64,000 nucleotides of DNA from positions 3,202,501-3,266,500 of the forward strand of contig NZ_CP115775.1 of the NCBI RefSeq assembly GCF_027913035.1, given 5' to 3'. The notes under the pieces are model-generated. The model saw only the letters and a list, made by a program, of their open reading frames with translations, had not been told where the DNA came from and searched no databases. This stretch comes from Paracoccus albus. Its GTDB lineage: Bacteria > Pseudomonadota > Alphaproteobacteria > Rhodobacterales > Rhodobacteraceae. Made by a program: the position numbers and the translations under genes. Positions 27,444 to 35,873 of this stretch are shown piece after piece; position 1 is the first letter of the stretch; the number at the start of each line of letters is the position of its first letter.

Positions 27444-27450
27444 GTCCGGC

Positions 27451-28383
27451 CTATTCCGGGCGCAGGCTGGTTTCGTTGTGCAGCCGGCGCCTGCGGTCAC
27501 GCGCTGCGCGGATGAGGGTGTAGGAATAGATCACGAGTGCCAGCCAGATCAGCGGAAAAGCGATGCGTTTTGCGCCGTCGAAGGGTTCGCCGAAGATCAG
27601 GACCGCGACAAGGAAGATCATCGTTGGCGTGATATATTGCAGGATGCCGATGGTGGACAGCTTCAGCAGCTTGGCGGCATTGGCATAGAACATCAGCGGA
27701 ATTGCGGTGGCCGGGCCGCAGCCGATCAACAGCAGCGTGTCGGCCCAGTTGCGCCCGAAATGACCGCCGCCATTCATATGCAGCCAGATCAGATAGGCCA
27801 GGGCCGGGAAGGTCAGGATGGCAACTTCCAGCGTGAAGCCCTGATTTGGGCCAAGCGGCAGGCTGCGCTTGAAGAACGCATAGAAACCCCATGACAGAAA
27901 CAGCCCGACAGCCACCAGCGGAAGGCTGCCGGTTTCCGCGGTCAGGATGGCGACGGCCAGAAAGGCAAGGCCCACAGCGACCCATTGCAGCCAGATGAGG
28001 CGCTCGCCCAGCAGCAGGGCGGCAAGGCAGACCGAAAACAGCGGGTTGATGTAATAGCCAAGCGCGGCTTCTACCGTATGGGCATTGGCGATGGACCAGA
28101 CATAGATCAGCCAATTGCAGGTGATCAGCGCTGCCGTCAGCGCGGCCATCGCCAGCAGGCGAGGGCGGGTGATGGCGGCGCGAATATCGGCCGTGCGGCC
28201 CTGCAGAATCAGTGCCCCGGCGGCGATGGGCAGGGACCATATGACGCGGTGTGCAATCACCTCTGCCGGGGGAATATGCGACAAAGCTTTCAGATAAAGC
28301 GGCAGGACACCCCAGAAGATGTAGGTCGCCAGTGCGAAGGCAAAGCCCTTTGGCGAATCAATCTGTTGAGGTTGCTGTGTCAT
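27451..28383 (-). CDS. rarD: EamA-family transporter RarD
   Basis: 310 residues from ATG 'MTQQPQQIDSPKGFAFALA'; a much longer frame upstream is spurious. Ten membrane segments in two EamA halves. RarD-type marks: 'TYIFWGVLPLYLKALSHIPPAEVIAHRVIWSLP' region at residues 18-50 and 'GYYINPLFSVCLAALLLGERL' near 100. The second half has 'GILQYITPTMIFLVAVLIFGEPF'. An inner-membrane drug/metabolite-type carrier; substrate unknown, although rarD homologues were first named from chloramphenicol sensitivity. Confidence 0.92.
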   Translation of the reverse strand: MTQQPQQIDSPKGFAFALATYIFWGVLPLYLKALSHIPPAEVIAHRVIWSLPIAAGALILQGRTADIRAAITRPRLLAMAALTAALITCNWLIYVWSIANAHTVEAALGYYINPLFSVCLAALLLGERLIWLQWVAVGLAFLAVAILTAETGSLPLVAVGLFLSWGFYAFFKRSLPLGPNQGFTLEVAILTFPALAYLIWLHMNGGGHFGRNWADTLLLIGCGPATAIPLMFYANAAKLLKLSTIGILQYITPTMIFLVAVLIFGEPFDGAKRIAFPLIWLALVIYSYTLIRAARDRRRRLHNETSLRPE

Positions 28384-28539
28384 AAGGCGGACCCTAGCCT
28401 GCCGTTTGGGCGAAGGGCAGGGGGGATCGGCGGGAAAACTCTCATACCCTTTCGTGAAGGATTGTTGCGTTGCACTCGGCCCGGGCATGGGCCCCAATAT
28501 GCGCGACGGCAGAAACGCCGCAGATTGACGAGGTATATG

Positions 28540-28917
28540 ATGTTTAAGTCCACAGTTATTGCATTTGGTCTGGCAATGGCCGCAAGCGCGGCAACGGCGC
28601 AGGACGCGCAGGACCCCGACGCCGCTGTGTCGGCGGCGCGCAACCAGCTGGGCGTTCTGGAATATTGTCAGGCGGAAGGTCATATCGACGGCAATGCGGT
28701 CGAGATCCAGGGCAAGATGATCGAAATGCTCCCTGCCGCGACCGACGAGGACGCCGCCGTTGCCGCCTATGAGAAGGGCAAAGAAGGTACCGTCAGCGCC
28801 ATGGGCGTGGAACAGACGCTGGCTGAGGCCGCGACCGCCCAAAGCGCCGATGAGGCCGCACTTTGCGCCCAGCTTGCCCAACTGGTCGAGCAGGCGGGCG
28901 AGCAGCTTCCGCAGTAA
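28540..28917 (+). CDS. Small exported helical protein (annotated in relatives as a pore-forming/ESAT-6-like family)
   Basis: 125 residues plus a signal peptide ending near 'SAATAQ' (about 20). ATGs stand at 28537 and 28540; the second has better spacing from GAGG. The mature part is Ala/Glu-rich and helical with two cysteines: 'LGVLEYCQAEGHIDG' and 'EAALCAQLAQLVEQ', likely a disulfide linking two helices. I recall this sequence type from Rhodobacteraceae annotation as a pore-forming ESAT-6-family protein; the name is not proof of function. A strong terminator follows, so it is probably monocistronic. Confidence 0.75.
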   Translation: MFKSTVIAFGLAMAASAATAQDAQDPDAAVSAARNQLGVLEYCQAEGHIDGNAVEIQGKMIEMLPAATDEDAAVAAYEKGKEGTVSAMGVEQTLAEAATAQSADEAALCAQLAQLVEQAGEQLPQ

Positions 28918-28935
28918 TCGCCGCTTATCAGTCCG

Positions 28936-28968
28936 GCCGCCGGGTCCTTTCGGGTCCGGCGGCTTTTT
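28936..28968 (+). terminator. Rho-independent terminator
   Basis: A 12-bp stem (GCCGCCGGGTCC / GGGTCCGGCGGC, two wobble pairs) closes on a TTTC tetraloop and is followed by five T. It lies 19 bp after the small exported protein's stop and insulates the next gene. Confidence 0.85.
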
Positions 28969-29034
28969 CATGAGCCGGGATTGATGCAGGCCGGTGCCGC
29001 GCCTAGGCTGGCGCGGTCGGTTCAGGGGCGGCTC

Positions 29035-29868
29035 ATGTTTCGTGTTATCTGGTTTGCGTTGCTGTTCGCGCTGATGGGGCAGCCGCTGTTTGCGCAGGAA
29101 GATGGCTGCGGGCCGCGTGCCCTGCAGATCATGCAGGTTCTGTATTCCGACGCCGAAAGCCTTGGCGATGGCGAATATGCGGTGGAGGGTGGCCGCGTGC
29201 GTCTGGCCCGGGGTGGATCTGTCCATCCCGGTCAGCTTGTGATGATCTGCCGTCAATGGCCTGCCTATCCGGGGCACCTTCTGGTCGCGGTGCCGGTGAT
29301 GCATGTGCTGGAAGGGCCGGATGCGCCTTATACGCAGGAAGGCGATCTGGATCTGGTGGTGATGAACCACGAGACGCTGGAAATTCAGGCGCGAGAGGTC
29401 TTTTCAGACTTTCTGTTCGGTGATGCCGTTGCACTGACCGGGATGAGCTTTGATACGGCTTACTACGATGTGTTCGGCCATGGCCCGGCATTTGGTCTGC
29501 GGCTGGATTACCGGACAAGCTCGCGACCCAACCCCTATGCGCATCAGGCGCTGTGGCTGTTCGATTATGGCCCGGACGGGCCGAGGCCGATCCTGGAAAA
29601 CCTGATCGTGTGGCAGCAGGGCGGTGAATGGGACGCGACCTGCGAAGGTGAGTTCTATGAGTTGAGCCGCGTGCTGCAGATTTCCGAGGCGCGTCATAAT
29701 GGTGCCGCTGATATTGTCGTTAAAACTGATGCAGAGCAAAGCACGAACGACGAGGTTGATGGCGAATGCGTCCGGACAGAGTTCACGTCGCAGGATCCTG
29801 CGCGTCCGATATCTCTGGAATATGACGGCGAGGCCTATGCGCTGCCCGAGGAAATGCAGGGGTGGTGA
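29035..29868 (+). CDS. Exported protein of unknown function
   Basis: 277 residues from ATG 'MFRVIWFALLFALMGQPLFA', a signal peptide cleaved near 20. The mature protein starts 'QEDGCGPRALQIM' and holds several cysteines ('VMICRQWP', 'WDATCEGEFY', 'DGECVRTEF'), consistent with periplasmic disulfides. The body is beta-rich with many acidic and aromatic residues. I recognise no family. The frame extends 18 codons upstream but lacks signal-peptide logic there. A GC-rich 8-bp hairpin (29921-29944) separates it from the convergent hydrolase. Confidence 0.75.
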   Translation: MFRVIWFALLFALMGQPLFAQEDGCGPRALQIMQVLYSDAESLGDGEYAVEGGRVRLARGGSVHPGQLVMICRQWPAYPGHLLVAVPVMHVLEGPDAPYTQEGDLDLVVMNHETLEIQAREVFSDFLFGDAVALTGMSFDTAYYDVFGHGPAFGLRLDYRTSSRPNPYAHQALWLFDYGPDGPRPILENLIVWQQGGEWDATCEGEFYELSRVLQISEARHNGAADIVVKTDAEQSTNDEVDGECVRTEFTSQDPARPISLEYDGEAYALPEEMQGW

Positions 29869-29920
29869 CGCGGGGTATCTGTTTCCAAGGGTTTGGCAGT
29901 GGCTTCGGCAGCGCGAGGCG

Positions 29921-29944
29921 GCGCCGGGGACATGCTCCCGGCGC
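29921..29944. terminator. Possible bidirectional terminator hairpin
   Basis: Perfect inverted repeat with 8-bp arms GCGCCGGG and CCCGGCGC around an 8-nt loop, placed between convergent genes. No T-run follows on either strand, so it may be a Rho-assisted end or RNA 3' stabiliser. Confidence 0.4.
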
Positions 29945-29955
29945 GCGCTCCGTTC

Positions 29956-30786
29956 CTAGCTGCGGATGAATTCCAGCAGATCCTTGTTGATAGTCTCCGC
30001 CTCTGTCGTTGGCATACCGTGCGGAAAGCCCGGATAGGTCTTGAGTACGCAATTCTGTAGCAACTCGGCCGATTTCTTGCCGGAAATCTCGAACGGCACG
30101 ACTTGATCGTCTTCGCCATGCATGACCAGCATCGGAATGGTGATGCCTTTCATTTCCTCGCGGAAATCCGTTTGCGAAAATGCGACGATGCCGTCGTAAT
30201 GCGCTTTGGCGCTGCCCATCATGCCCTGACGCCACCAATTGTGGATCAGCGGTTCCTCGCTTTTTACGCCTTTCTTGTCAAAGTTGTAGAACGGACCCGA
30301 CGGCACATCGGTGAAGAACTGCGACCGGTTTTCTTTGGTGTTCTTCTGGAAATCGTCGAAGACGGATTTTTCGAGACCGTCAGGATTGTCCTTGGCCTTG
30401 ACCATCAAGGGCGGCACCGCGCTAATCAGCACGCCCTTGGCCACCTTGTCTTCCGGGTGGCGGGTGATGTAGCGCACCACGACGCCACCCCCGGTCGAAT
30501 GCCCTACGTGAATGGCCCCCTCAACGGCCAGATGTTTGACCACGGCGGCCGTGTCATCGGCGTAGTGATCCATGTCGTGGCCGTCCCAGACCTGCTCGGA
30601 CCGGCCATGGCCGCGGCGGTCGGCAGCCACCACGCGGAAACCTTCGCCCAGGAAAAACATCAGTTGTGCATCCCAGTCATCGGCGCTCAGCGGCCAGCCG
30701 TGATGAAAAAAGATGACCGGTGCGTCTTTCGGCCCCCAATCCTTGTAGTAGATTTCGACCCCGTCTTCGGTTTCAACATATCCCAT
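29956..30786 (-). CDS. Alpha/beta hydrolase (non-haem chloroperoxidase/arylesterase-like)
   Basis: 276 residues. Catalytic triad is visible: Ser in the nucleophile elbow 'HVGHSTGGGVVVRY' (about residue 97), Asp in 'MLVMHGEDDQVVPFE', His in 'YPGFPHGMPTTEAE'. The oxyanion-hole motif 'FFHHGWPLSADDW' follows the first strand. This set matches the cofactor-free haloperoxidase/esterase family. Substrate unknown. It is a lone gene with a 195-bp upstream gap in which I see no clear regulatory structure. Confidence 0.92.
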   Translation of the reverse strand: MGYVETEDGVEIYYKDWGPKDAPVIFFHHGWPLSADDWDAQLMFFLGEGFRVVAADRRGHGRSEQVWDGHDMDHYADDTAAVVKHLAVEGAIHVGHSTGGGVVVRYITRHPEDKVAKGVLISAVPPLMVKAKDNPDGLEKSVFDDFQKNTKENRSQFFTDVPSGPFYNFDKKGVKSEEPLIHNWWRQGMMGSAKAHYDGIVAFSQTDFREEMKGITIPMLVMHGEDDQVVPFEISGKKSAELLQNCVLKTYPGFPHGMPTTEAETINKDLLEFIRS

Positions 30787-30981
30787 GGATCGTCTCCCGT
30801 TGTCTGGTAGTGTTCAAAAACTCTCGTGAGTGACAGAAACCTGATGCTCCCCGCCTGAACAGGGAACACTGCAACAGGCTGGAAGCTGAGGTTTGATACA
30901 TGCCCATCTCGGCAAGCAAACACGCCACGCTCGTCAGGGTTGCATCGTTTGTGAAGAATTGAGTCGTTTGGATAGCCGCGA

Positions 30982-31320
30982 TTAGTGCAGCCCCACCTGA
31001 TCCAGCAGGGTCCTGCCATCATGGCTTTCGATCTCGATCACCCACAGATCCGGGTCGAAATCGGATTCGCGGCGGGTGGTTTCGTCGATTTCGGCCTCGG
31101 GGCCGGTGGCGATCAGGGTCCAGGGTAGGGTGTCGGTTTCAAAATCCCATTCGCGCCGCCAGAGGGTCGCGTTGCCGTCCAGCGTGGCGCATTTGACCAT
31201 GACGGCCCCTGCCGTGTCATCGCCGTGGCGGGTCACATAGGCGGGGATGTCCGCCAGCGACAGGCGGCGCAGATAGGCGCCGACCCAGACATGCGCGGCA
31301 AGGCGCGGCTCAGGCGCCAT
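30982..31320 (-). CDS. DUF1491 family protein
   Basis: 112 residues, matching the alphaproteobacterial DUF1491 pattern: 'LAAHVWVGAYLRRLSLADIPAYVTRHGDDTAGAVMVK' region, then 'REWDFETDTLPWTL' and 'DPDLWVIEIESHDGRTLL'. Function unknown. The start overlaps the era stop by 11 bp, as expected for the era-DUF1491 pair. recO, which often follows in related genomes, is absent here. Confidence 0.85.
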   Translation of the reverse strand: MAPEPRLAAHVWVGAYLRRLSLADIPAYVTRHGDDTAGAVMVKCATLDGNATLWRREWDFETDTLPWTLIATGPEAEIDETTRRESDFDPDLWVIEIESHDGRTLLDQVGLH

Positions 31321-32227
31321 CGTTGAAATCGAGGCCCATTTCGGTGAAACGCTCTTTCTCGTCCAGCCATTTCTCGCGGACCTTGACGGTCAGGAACAGG
31401 TGGACCGGTCGGTCGAGGAATTCGGCCAGTTCCTCGCGCGCGGCCTTGCCGACGGCGCGGATCGCCTCTCCCTTGTGACCCAGCACGATCCCCTTATGGC
31501 CGTCGCGGGCGACATAGATGATCTGGTCGATCTTGGCGGAACCGTCCTTGCGGTCTTCCCAGTTTTCGGTTTCGACGGTCAGCTGATAGGGCAGTTCTTC
31601 ATGCAGGCGCAGGGTCAGCTTTTCGCGGGTTATTTCCGCCGCGATCATGCGCATGGGCAGGTCGGCGATCTGGTCTTCGGGATAAAGCCACGGGCCGGGG
31701 GGCAGCTCCGCGCCCAGCCATTCGCGCAGATCGTCGGTGCCATAGCCCTTTTCGGCAGAGATCATGAAGGTCCGGGTGAAGGGATAGGCTTCGTTCATCT
31801 GCGCTGACAGGGCCAGCAGATGTTCGGCCTTGACGCGGTCGATCTTGTTGATGGCAAGCGCGACAGGGCGTTCGCCCGCGATTTCGTGAAGCTGGTCGAG
31901 GATGGTCTGGACGCCTTCTGTCAGGCCGCGATGGGCTTCTATCAGCAGGACGATGATGTCGGCGTCGGCGACCCCGCCCCAGGCGGCGGCAACCATGGAA
32001 CGGTCGAGGCGGCGGCGCGGGCGGAAGATGCCGGGCGTGTCGACAAAGACGATCTGGGCGTCGCCCTCCATTGCGATGCCGCGGATGCGGGCGCGGGTGG
32101 TCTGAACCTTGTGGGTCACGATAGAGACTTTCGCGCCGACCATGCGGTTCAGAAGGGTGGATTTTCCGGCATTGGGTTCGCCGATGAGGGCGACGAAACC
32201 TGCGCGGGTGTTGGGGGTATCGGTCAT
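31310..32227 (-). CDS. era: GTPase Era, 16S rRNA assembly factor
   Basis: 305 residues from ATG 'MTDTPNTRAGFVALIG'; the frame continues into the repeat upstream without support. GTPase motifs: P-loop 'GEPNAGKSTLLNRM' (about 14-27), G2 'TTRARIRGI', G3 'FVDTPGIF', G4 'INKIDRVK'. The C-terminal KH domain has the GxxG-type loop in 'IVLGHKGEAIRAVGKAAREEL'. Era binds the 3' end of 16S rRNA in 30S maturation. It lies downstream of rnc but separated from it by a 277-bp repeat-bearing spacer in place of the usual tight junction. Confidence 0.96.
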   Translation of the reverse strand: MTDTPNTRAGFVALIGEPNAGKSTLLNRMVGAKVSIVTHKVQTTRARIRGIAMEGDAQIVFVDTPGIFRPRRRLDRSMVAAAWGGVADADIIVLLIEAHRGLTEGVQTILDQLHEIAGERPVALAINKIDRVKAEHLLALSAQMNEAYPFTRTFMISAEKGYGTDDLREWLGAELPPGPWLYPEDQIADLPMRMIAAEITREKLTLRLHEELPYQLTVETENWEDRKDGSAKIDQIIYVARDGHKGIVLGHKGEAIRAVGKAAREELAEFLDRPVHLFLTVKVREKWLDEKERFTEMGLDFNDGA

Positions 32228-32315
32228 GTGTTGGGTCCGGTGAGGGCGTTTGAGGGGGTGGTGCGCCGTCGGGCGGTGGCGCGCGGGCGTTGTTTGGTCG
32301 GTGCGCGAGGGGGGC

Positions 32316-32490
32316 GGTGCGCTGAAGCGCTTCCTACGGGTTGGGTCCGGGGGGCGGGATGGTGTGTTGAAGCGCATCCCAAGGGTTGGGTTTTGCGGGT
32401 GTTGTATTGAAACGAGCCGAACGGATGGGGTGTTGCGGGGATGATGGCGCGTTGCATTCCCGCGATCTGTCGGGTGCGCTTCAGCGCACC
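32316..32490. repeat. 175-bp element bounded by perfect 15-bp inverted repeats, with internal direct repeats
   Basis: Left end GGTGCGCTGAAGCGC (32316-32330); right end GCGCTTCAGCGCACC (32476-32490), its exact reverse complement. The right end lies within an 18-bp hairpin, GGTGCGCT-TC-AGCGCACC. Inside, the left motif recurs in decaying form at 32361 (GGTGTGTTGAAGCGCATCCC) and 32401 (GTTGTATTGAAACGAG), each followed by a CGGGTTGGGT-like block, spacing 45 and 40 bp. It sits in the rnc-era spacer and will be transcribed as a C-rich RNA. Confidence 0.65.
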
Positions 32491-32504
32491 ACGATGTCCG
32501 CAGT

Positions 32505-33188
32505 TCAAACCCCGATCTCCTTCAGCATGGCGGCGGCGGCCTGCTGTTCGATGCTGCGCTTGGTGCCTTTGCCGCTGGCTACGCCCTGGCGGCCATTGTC
32601 GAGGCGAACGGTGACTTCAAACTCTGGCGCGTGGTCGGGGCCTTTGCGGCCCGTGACCTCGTATTTCGGCGGGGCCATGCCGTTGGCCTGCGCCCATTCC
32701 TGAAGCGCGGTTTTGGCGTCGCGGGCATCCTGTTCGACCCCGTCCAGCCGGTCGGCCCAAAGGTGCAGGATCACGGCCCTGGCCTTGTCAAACCCGGCAT
32801 CGCGGTAGATGGCGGCCAGCACGGCCTCCATCGCGTCGGCAAGCAGGGCCTCTTTCCGGCGGCCACCGGACATCATTTCGGAACGGCCGAGCTTCAGCAC
32901 ATCGCCCAAGCCGATCTGGCGGGCGACATCGGCGCAGGTCTCACCGCGCACAAGCGCGTTATAGCGCGGCGCAAGCTGACCCTCTGTCGCGGCGCTATCG
33001 GCGTTATACAGCGCCTCGGCGATGGTCAGGCCAAGGACGCGGTCGCCCAGAAACTCCAGCCGCTGATTGTGGGGCCGCGTGGGCGAGGCGACAGAGCCGT
33101 GTGTCAGCGCCTGAACCAGCAATTCGGGGCGCGCGAAATCGTGGCCCAGCCGGGCCATGAAGTCGCGCAACTCCCGTGCAACCTTCAA
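32505..33188 (-). CDS. rnc: Ribonuclease III
   Basis: 227 residues using a TTG start at 33188. That TTG overlaps the lepB stop (TTGA), has AAGG 7 nt upstream and gives '[18 protein letters not shown]', the family N terminus and length. The ATG at 33221 would overlap lepB by 37 bp and has no ribosome site. The catalytic domain shows the signature '[18 protein letters not shown]' and '[19 protein letters not shown]' (metal-binding Glu/Asp); the C-terminal dsRNA-binding domain is about 155-225. It cleaves dsRNA in rRNA processing and mRNA control. Confidence 0.94.
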   Translation of the reverse strand: MKVARELRDFMARLGHDFARPELLVQALTHGSVASPTRPHNQRLEFLGDRVLGLTIAEALYNADSAATEGQLAPRYNALVRGETCADVARQIGLGDVLKLGRSEMMSGGRRKEALLADAMEAVLAAIYRDAGFDKARAVILHLWADRLDGVEQDARDAKTALQEWAQANGMAPPKYEVTGRKGPDHAPEFEVTVRLDNGRQGVASGKGTKRSIEQQAAAAMLKEIGV

Positions 33189-33973
33189 TGGATCGCCTTG
33201 AAGAAGCGGTCGCCGCGCCATGTCCAGAAATACAGCAGAGACTTGCCGGCAGAGGAGAACATGATCCGGTCCGCGCGCCCGATCAGATATTCGGCCGGCA
33301 CGAAGCCCAGACCGCCGGATACGGCCGGGAAGCGGGAATCTTCGGAATTGTCGCGGTTGTCGCCCATGAAGAAATAGCTGCCTTCGGGGACCGTAAAGAC
33401 ATTGGTGTTATCCGCAATCCAGCCATCGACAATGTTCAGCACATCATGGCTGACGCCGTTGGGCAGAGTTTCGGTCATGCGGGTCTTGATGCATTCGCCC
33501 CCATCCGGCACCGGATCGTTGACGCAGCGCGGCATAAGCTGCTGGCTGCCCTGACGTGATTTGACCTCGATGAAATCGGGCTGATCTTCGTATTGGACCG
33601 GCTCATCATTGATGATCAGGCGGCCATCGCGCATCTGGATCCGGTCGCCCGGCAGGCCGATCACGCGCTTGATGAAATCCACGCCGCGCGTCGGGTGGCG
33701 GAATACGACCACGTCGCCGCGTTCCGGATCAGAGCCAAGGATACGCCCGTCAATCGGGCACATGGAGAACGGGCAGGACACCGCAGAATAGCCGTAAGCC
33801 ATCTTGTTGACGAACAGGAAATCGCCGATCAGCAGCGTGTCCTTCATGCTGCCGGACGGGATCCAGAAGGGCTGGAAAAACAGCGTGCGAAAGATGCCCG
33901 CGATGATCAGCGCCCAGAAGACGGTCTTGACCGTTTCCCAGATGCCTTCCTTCTTTTCCGCCTTCGATGCCAT
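33185..33973 (-). CDS. lepB: Signal peptidase I
   Basis: 262 residues, an S26A serine/lysine protease that cuts signal peptides at the outer face of the inner membrane. One N-terminal membrane segment (about 12-34), then box B '[18 protein letters not shown]' with the nucleophile Ser, box D '[15 protein letters not shown]' with the general-base Lys, and box E '[13 protein letters not shown]'. First gene of a lepB-rnc-era-DUF1491 transcript. Upstream, 34001-34069 holds a G-run and C-run but no clear promoter. Confidence 0.96.
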   Translation of the reverse strand: MASKAEKKEGIWETVKTVFWALIIAGIFRTLFFQPFWIPSGSMKDTLLIGDFLFVNKMAYGYSAVSCPFSMCPIDGRILGSDPERGDVVVFRHPTRGVDFIKRVIGLPGDRIQMRDGRLIINDEPVQYEDQPDFIEVKSRQGSQQLMPRCVNDPVPDGGECIKTRMTETLPNGVSHDVLNIVDGWIADNTNVFTVPEGSYFFMGDNRDNSEDSRFPAVSGGLGFVPAEYLIGRADRIMFSSAGKSLLYFWTWRGDRFFKAIH

Positions 33974-34069
33974 GTTCCGTCCTTCGGGCTGGTCGCTTCG
34001 GGGTGAATGGTGCGGGGGGGCAGGAAAGTCAAGTTGTGCAGCGTTTAAGCCGCACTTGCCGCCCCCGTC

Positions 34070-34717
34070 TCAGAAGGGTGATTTGGCCAAGAAATTCATC
34101 TGCACGCCGGATTCCGGGTGCTTGAACCGCAGCGATTCCGCGTGGAGCATCAGGCGGGGATGATCTGCCGCCGCGCCGGTTGCATAAAGCGGATCGCCAA
34201 GGATCGGGTGGCCGCTTTCTGCCATATGCACCCGAAGCTGGTGAGAGCGCCCGGTCAGGGGATACAGGCGGATGCGGGTTTCTTCATCGGTGGTCCTCAC
34301 GACACGCCAGTCCGTTTTCGCCGGTTTGCCCTGTTCGAAATCGACCTTCTGCCGGGGCCGGTTCGGCCAGTCGACGATCAGCGGCAGCTCTACTGTGCCG
34401 GTTTTCTCTGCGACCCGGCCCGCGACACGGGCGATATAAGTCTTTTTCGTCCGCCGTTCTTCGAACTGCTTTGACAGCTGGCGCTGCGCATGGGGTGTCA
34501 GGCCGAATACCATGACGCCGGATGTGTCGAGGTCCAGCCGGTGCACCAGCAGCACGGTCGGGAATGCGCCGCGCAGCCGGTTGATGAGGCAATCGCTGCG
34601 GTCATCGCCGCGGCCCGGCACCGACAGCAGGCCGGATTGCTTATCGACCACGAGGATTTCGTGATCTGCGTGCAGGATCACCGGGGGATCCGGGGGCGGT
34701 GTGTAGACAAAGCTCAT
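34070..34717 (-). CDS. RluA-family pseudouridine synthase
   Basis: 215 residues from ATG 'MSFVYTPPPDPPVILHADHE'. The track-long frame upstream is the shadow of lysE. The catalytic signature is 'LVHRLDLDTSGVMVFGLT' with the nucleophilic Asp in HRLDxxTSG, and the C-terminal 'GRSHQLRVHMAESGHPILGDPLY' is also standard. There is no S4 domain, so it resembles RluA (23S/tRNA) more than RluC/D. Its ATG overlaps the stop of the LysE-type gene (ATGA). Confidence 0.93.
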   Translation of the reverse strand: MSFVYTPPPDPPVILHADHEILVVDKQSGLLSVPGRGDDRSDCLINRLRGAFPTVLLVHRLDLDTSGVMVFGLTPHAQRQLSKQFEERRTKKTYIARVAGRVAEKTGTVELPLIVDWPNRPRQKVDFEQGKPAKTDWRVVRTTDEETRIRLYPLTGRSHQLRVHMAESGHPILGDPLYATGAAADHPRLMLHAESLRFKHPESGVQMNFLAKSPF

Positions 34718-35325
34718 TTTGCGATCATGCGGATGGCGAGGCCAGCAAAGATGACCGAGGCGATACGGTTCATGATTTCCATATGCTTGCCAAGGCGCAG
34801 CCCCATGACACCGGCAAGGATACCGTAGCCCATGGTGACAATTGTGCCGGTAACCACGAAAACCAGGCCCAGCCCAAGGATCTGCTGCCATATCGGACCA
34901 TATTCCAGCCGGGTAAATTGCGGCAGAAAGGACAACAGGAACAGCACGGGCTTTGGGTTCAGAAGGTTGGACAGTGCCCCCCGCTGGACGATGCGCCAGC
35001 TGCGTTCGGGGGTGTGTCTGGACGGTGCATCGGGCCTGGAGTTCCAGCTTTGCCATGCCAGGAACAGAAGATAGCCCGCGCCTGCAAATTTGATTGCTTT
35101 GAGAACACCGGGATGCTCTGCCACGATGGCGCCAAGGCCGACCGTCGCAAGGATCAGGTGAAAGCAGACCCCAAGGCCGACGCCAAGGCCTGCAAGCATC
35201 CCGGCCCGTGGCCCGCCCCTGATGCCGCAGGCTGACGCGAACATGACATCCTGACCCGGCGCAAGATTCAGCAGCAGCCCGCCGCCGATGAACGCCAGCA
35301 GGTTCGCAGTCGGAATATTGGCCAT
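34714..35325 (-). CDS. LysE/RhtB-family amino acid exporter
   Basis: 203 residues from ATG 'MANIPTANLLAFIGGG', which fits the family opening; an ATG five codons upstream (35340) is possible. Six membrane segments are visible. Family marks: 'LLNLAPGQDVMFASACGIRGG' with the conserved PG motif, 'GAGYLLFLAWQSW', and 'LSNLLNPKPVLFLLSFLPQF'. Exports amino acids or analogues at the inner membrane; substrate unknown. Coupled to the pseudouridine synthase by a 4-bp overlap. Confidence 0.9.
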   Translation of the reverse strand: MANIPTANLLAFIGGGLLLNLAPGQDVMFASACGIRGGPRAGMLAGLGVGLGVCFHLILATVGLGAIVAEHPGVLKAIKFAGAGYLLFLAWQSWNSRPDAPSRHTPERSWRIVQRGALSNLLNPKPVLFLLSFLPQFTRLEYGPIWQQILGLGLVFVVTGTIVTMGYGILAGVMGLRLGKHMEIMNRIASVIFAGLAIRMIAK

Positions 35326-35418
35326 GGTGTCCCAGATCATCCGGTCTGCTTAACGCGGCTTTCGGGCGCTGACGAGGGGTGATATTGGCGGGAACAGCCC
35401 CAAAACAGGAAGCACGCG

Positions 35419-35856
35419 ATGACCGAGAATGCGCGACTTGAACAGATCAGCAAGCACCAGCCCGAATTTGCCAAGCATCTGGGTATGCAGATGATTGAGG
35501 CCGTTCCAAACCGCGTCGTCATGGAACTGCCCGTGACCGAGGCGTTGTCCAATCGCAACGGTGTGATGCATGGCGGCGCGATTCTTGGGCTGACCGACAA
35601 TACCGGTGGCACCGCGGCTTCGATCAACCTGAAGCCGGGTGAGAATACCGTGACGGTGGAATCCAAGGTCAACTTTCTGCGCCCGATCCGTATCGGAGAC
35701 GTCGCGCGCGCAACGGCGACGCCGATTCATATCGGCGGCACGACGCAAATCTGGACGATTGAAGTGACGCGCGGCGATGGGAAGCTGGCTGCGCAGGTTA
35801 CGCAGACGCAGATGACGATTCAGTGGAAAGAACCGGCCGAGGTCAGCCGGGGCTGA
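35419..35856 (+). CDS. PaaI-family hotdog-fold thioesterase
   Basis: 145 residues. The hotdog core has 'NRNGVMHGGAILGLTDNTGGTAA', with the HGG turn and the catalytic Asp, and 'FLRPIRIGDVARATATPIHIGGTTQIWTIEV' as the following strand pair. It should hydrolyse acyl- or aroyl-CoA thioesters. Divergent from lysE with a 93-bp spacer, convergent with the MFS gene 17 bp away. Confidence 0.9.
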   Translation: MTENARLEQISKHQPEFAKHLGMQMIEAVPNRVVMELPVTEALSNRNGVMHGGAILGLTDNTGGTAASINLKPGENTVTVESKVNFLRPIRIGDVARATATPIHIGGTTQIWTIEVTRGDGKLAAQVTQTQMTIQWKEPAEVSRG

Positions 35857-35873
35857 ACCGACCAGTATGCTTT

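Noticed and set aside
32224..32508. 94-codon frame through the rnc-era repeat element
   Set aside because: The reading is only the repetition of the DNA element; no ribosome site or conserved protein.
34717..35056. N-terminal extension of the pseudouridine synthase frame
   Set aside because: It lies wholly inside the lysE gene and has no family similarity; the ATG overlapping the lysE stop is the better start.
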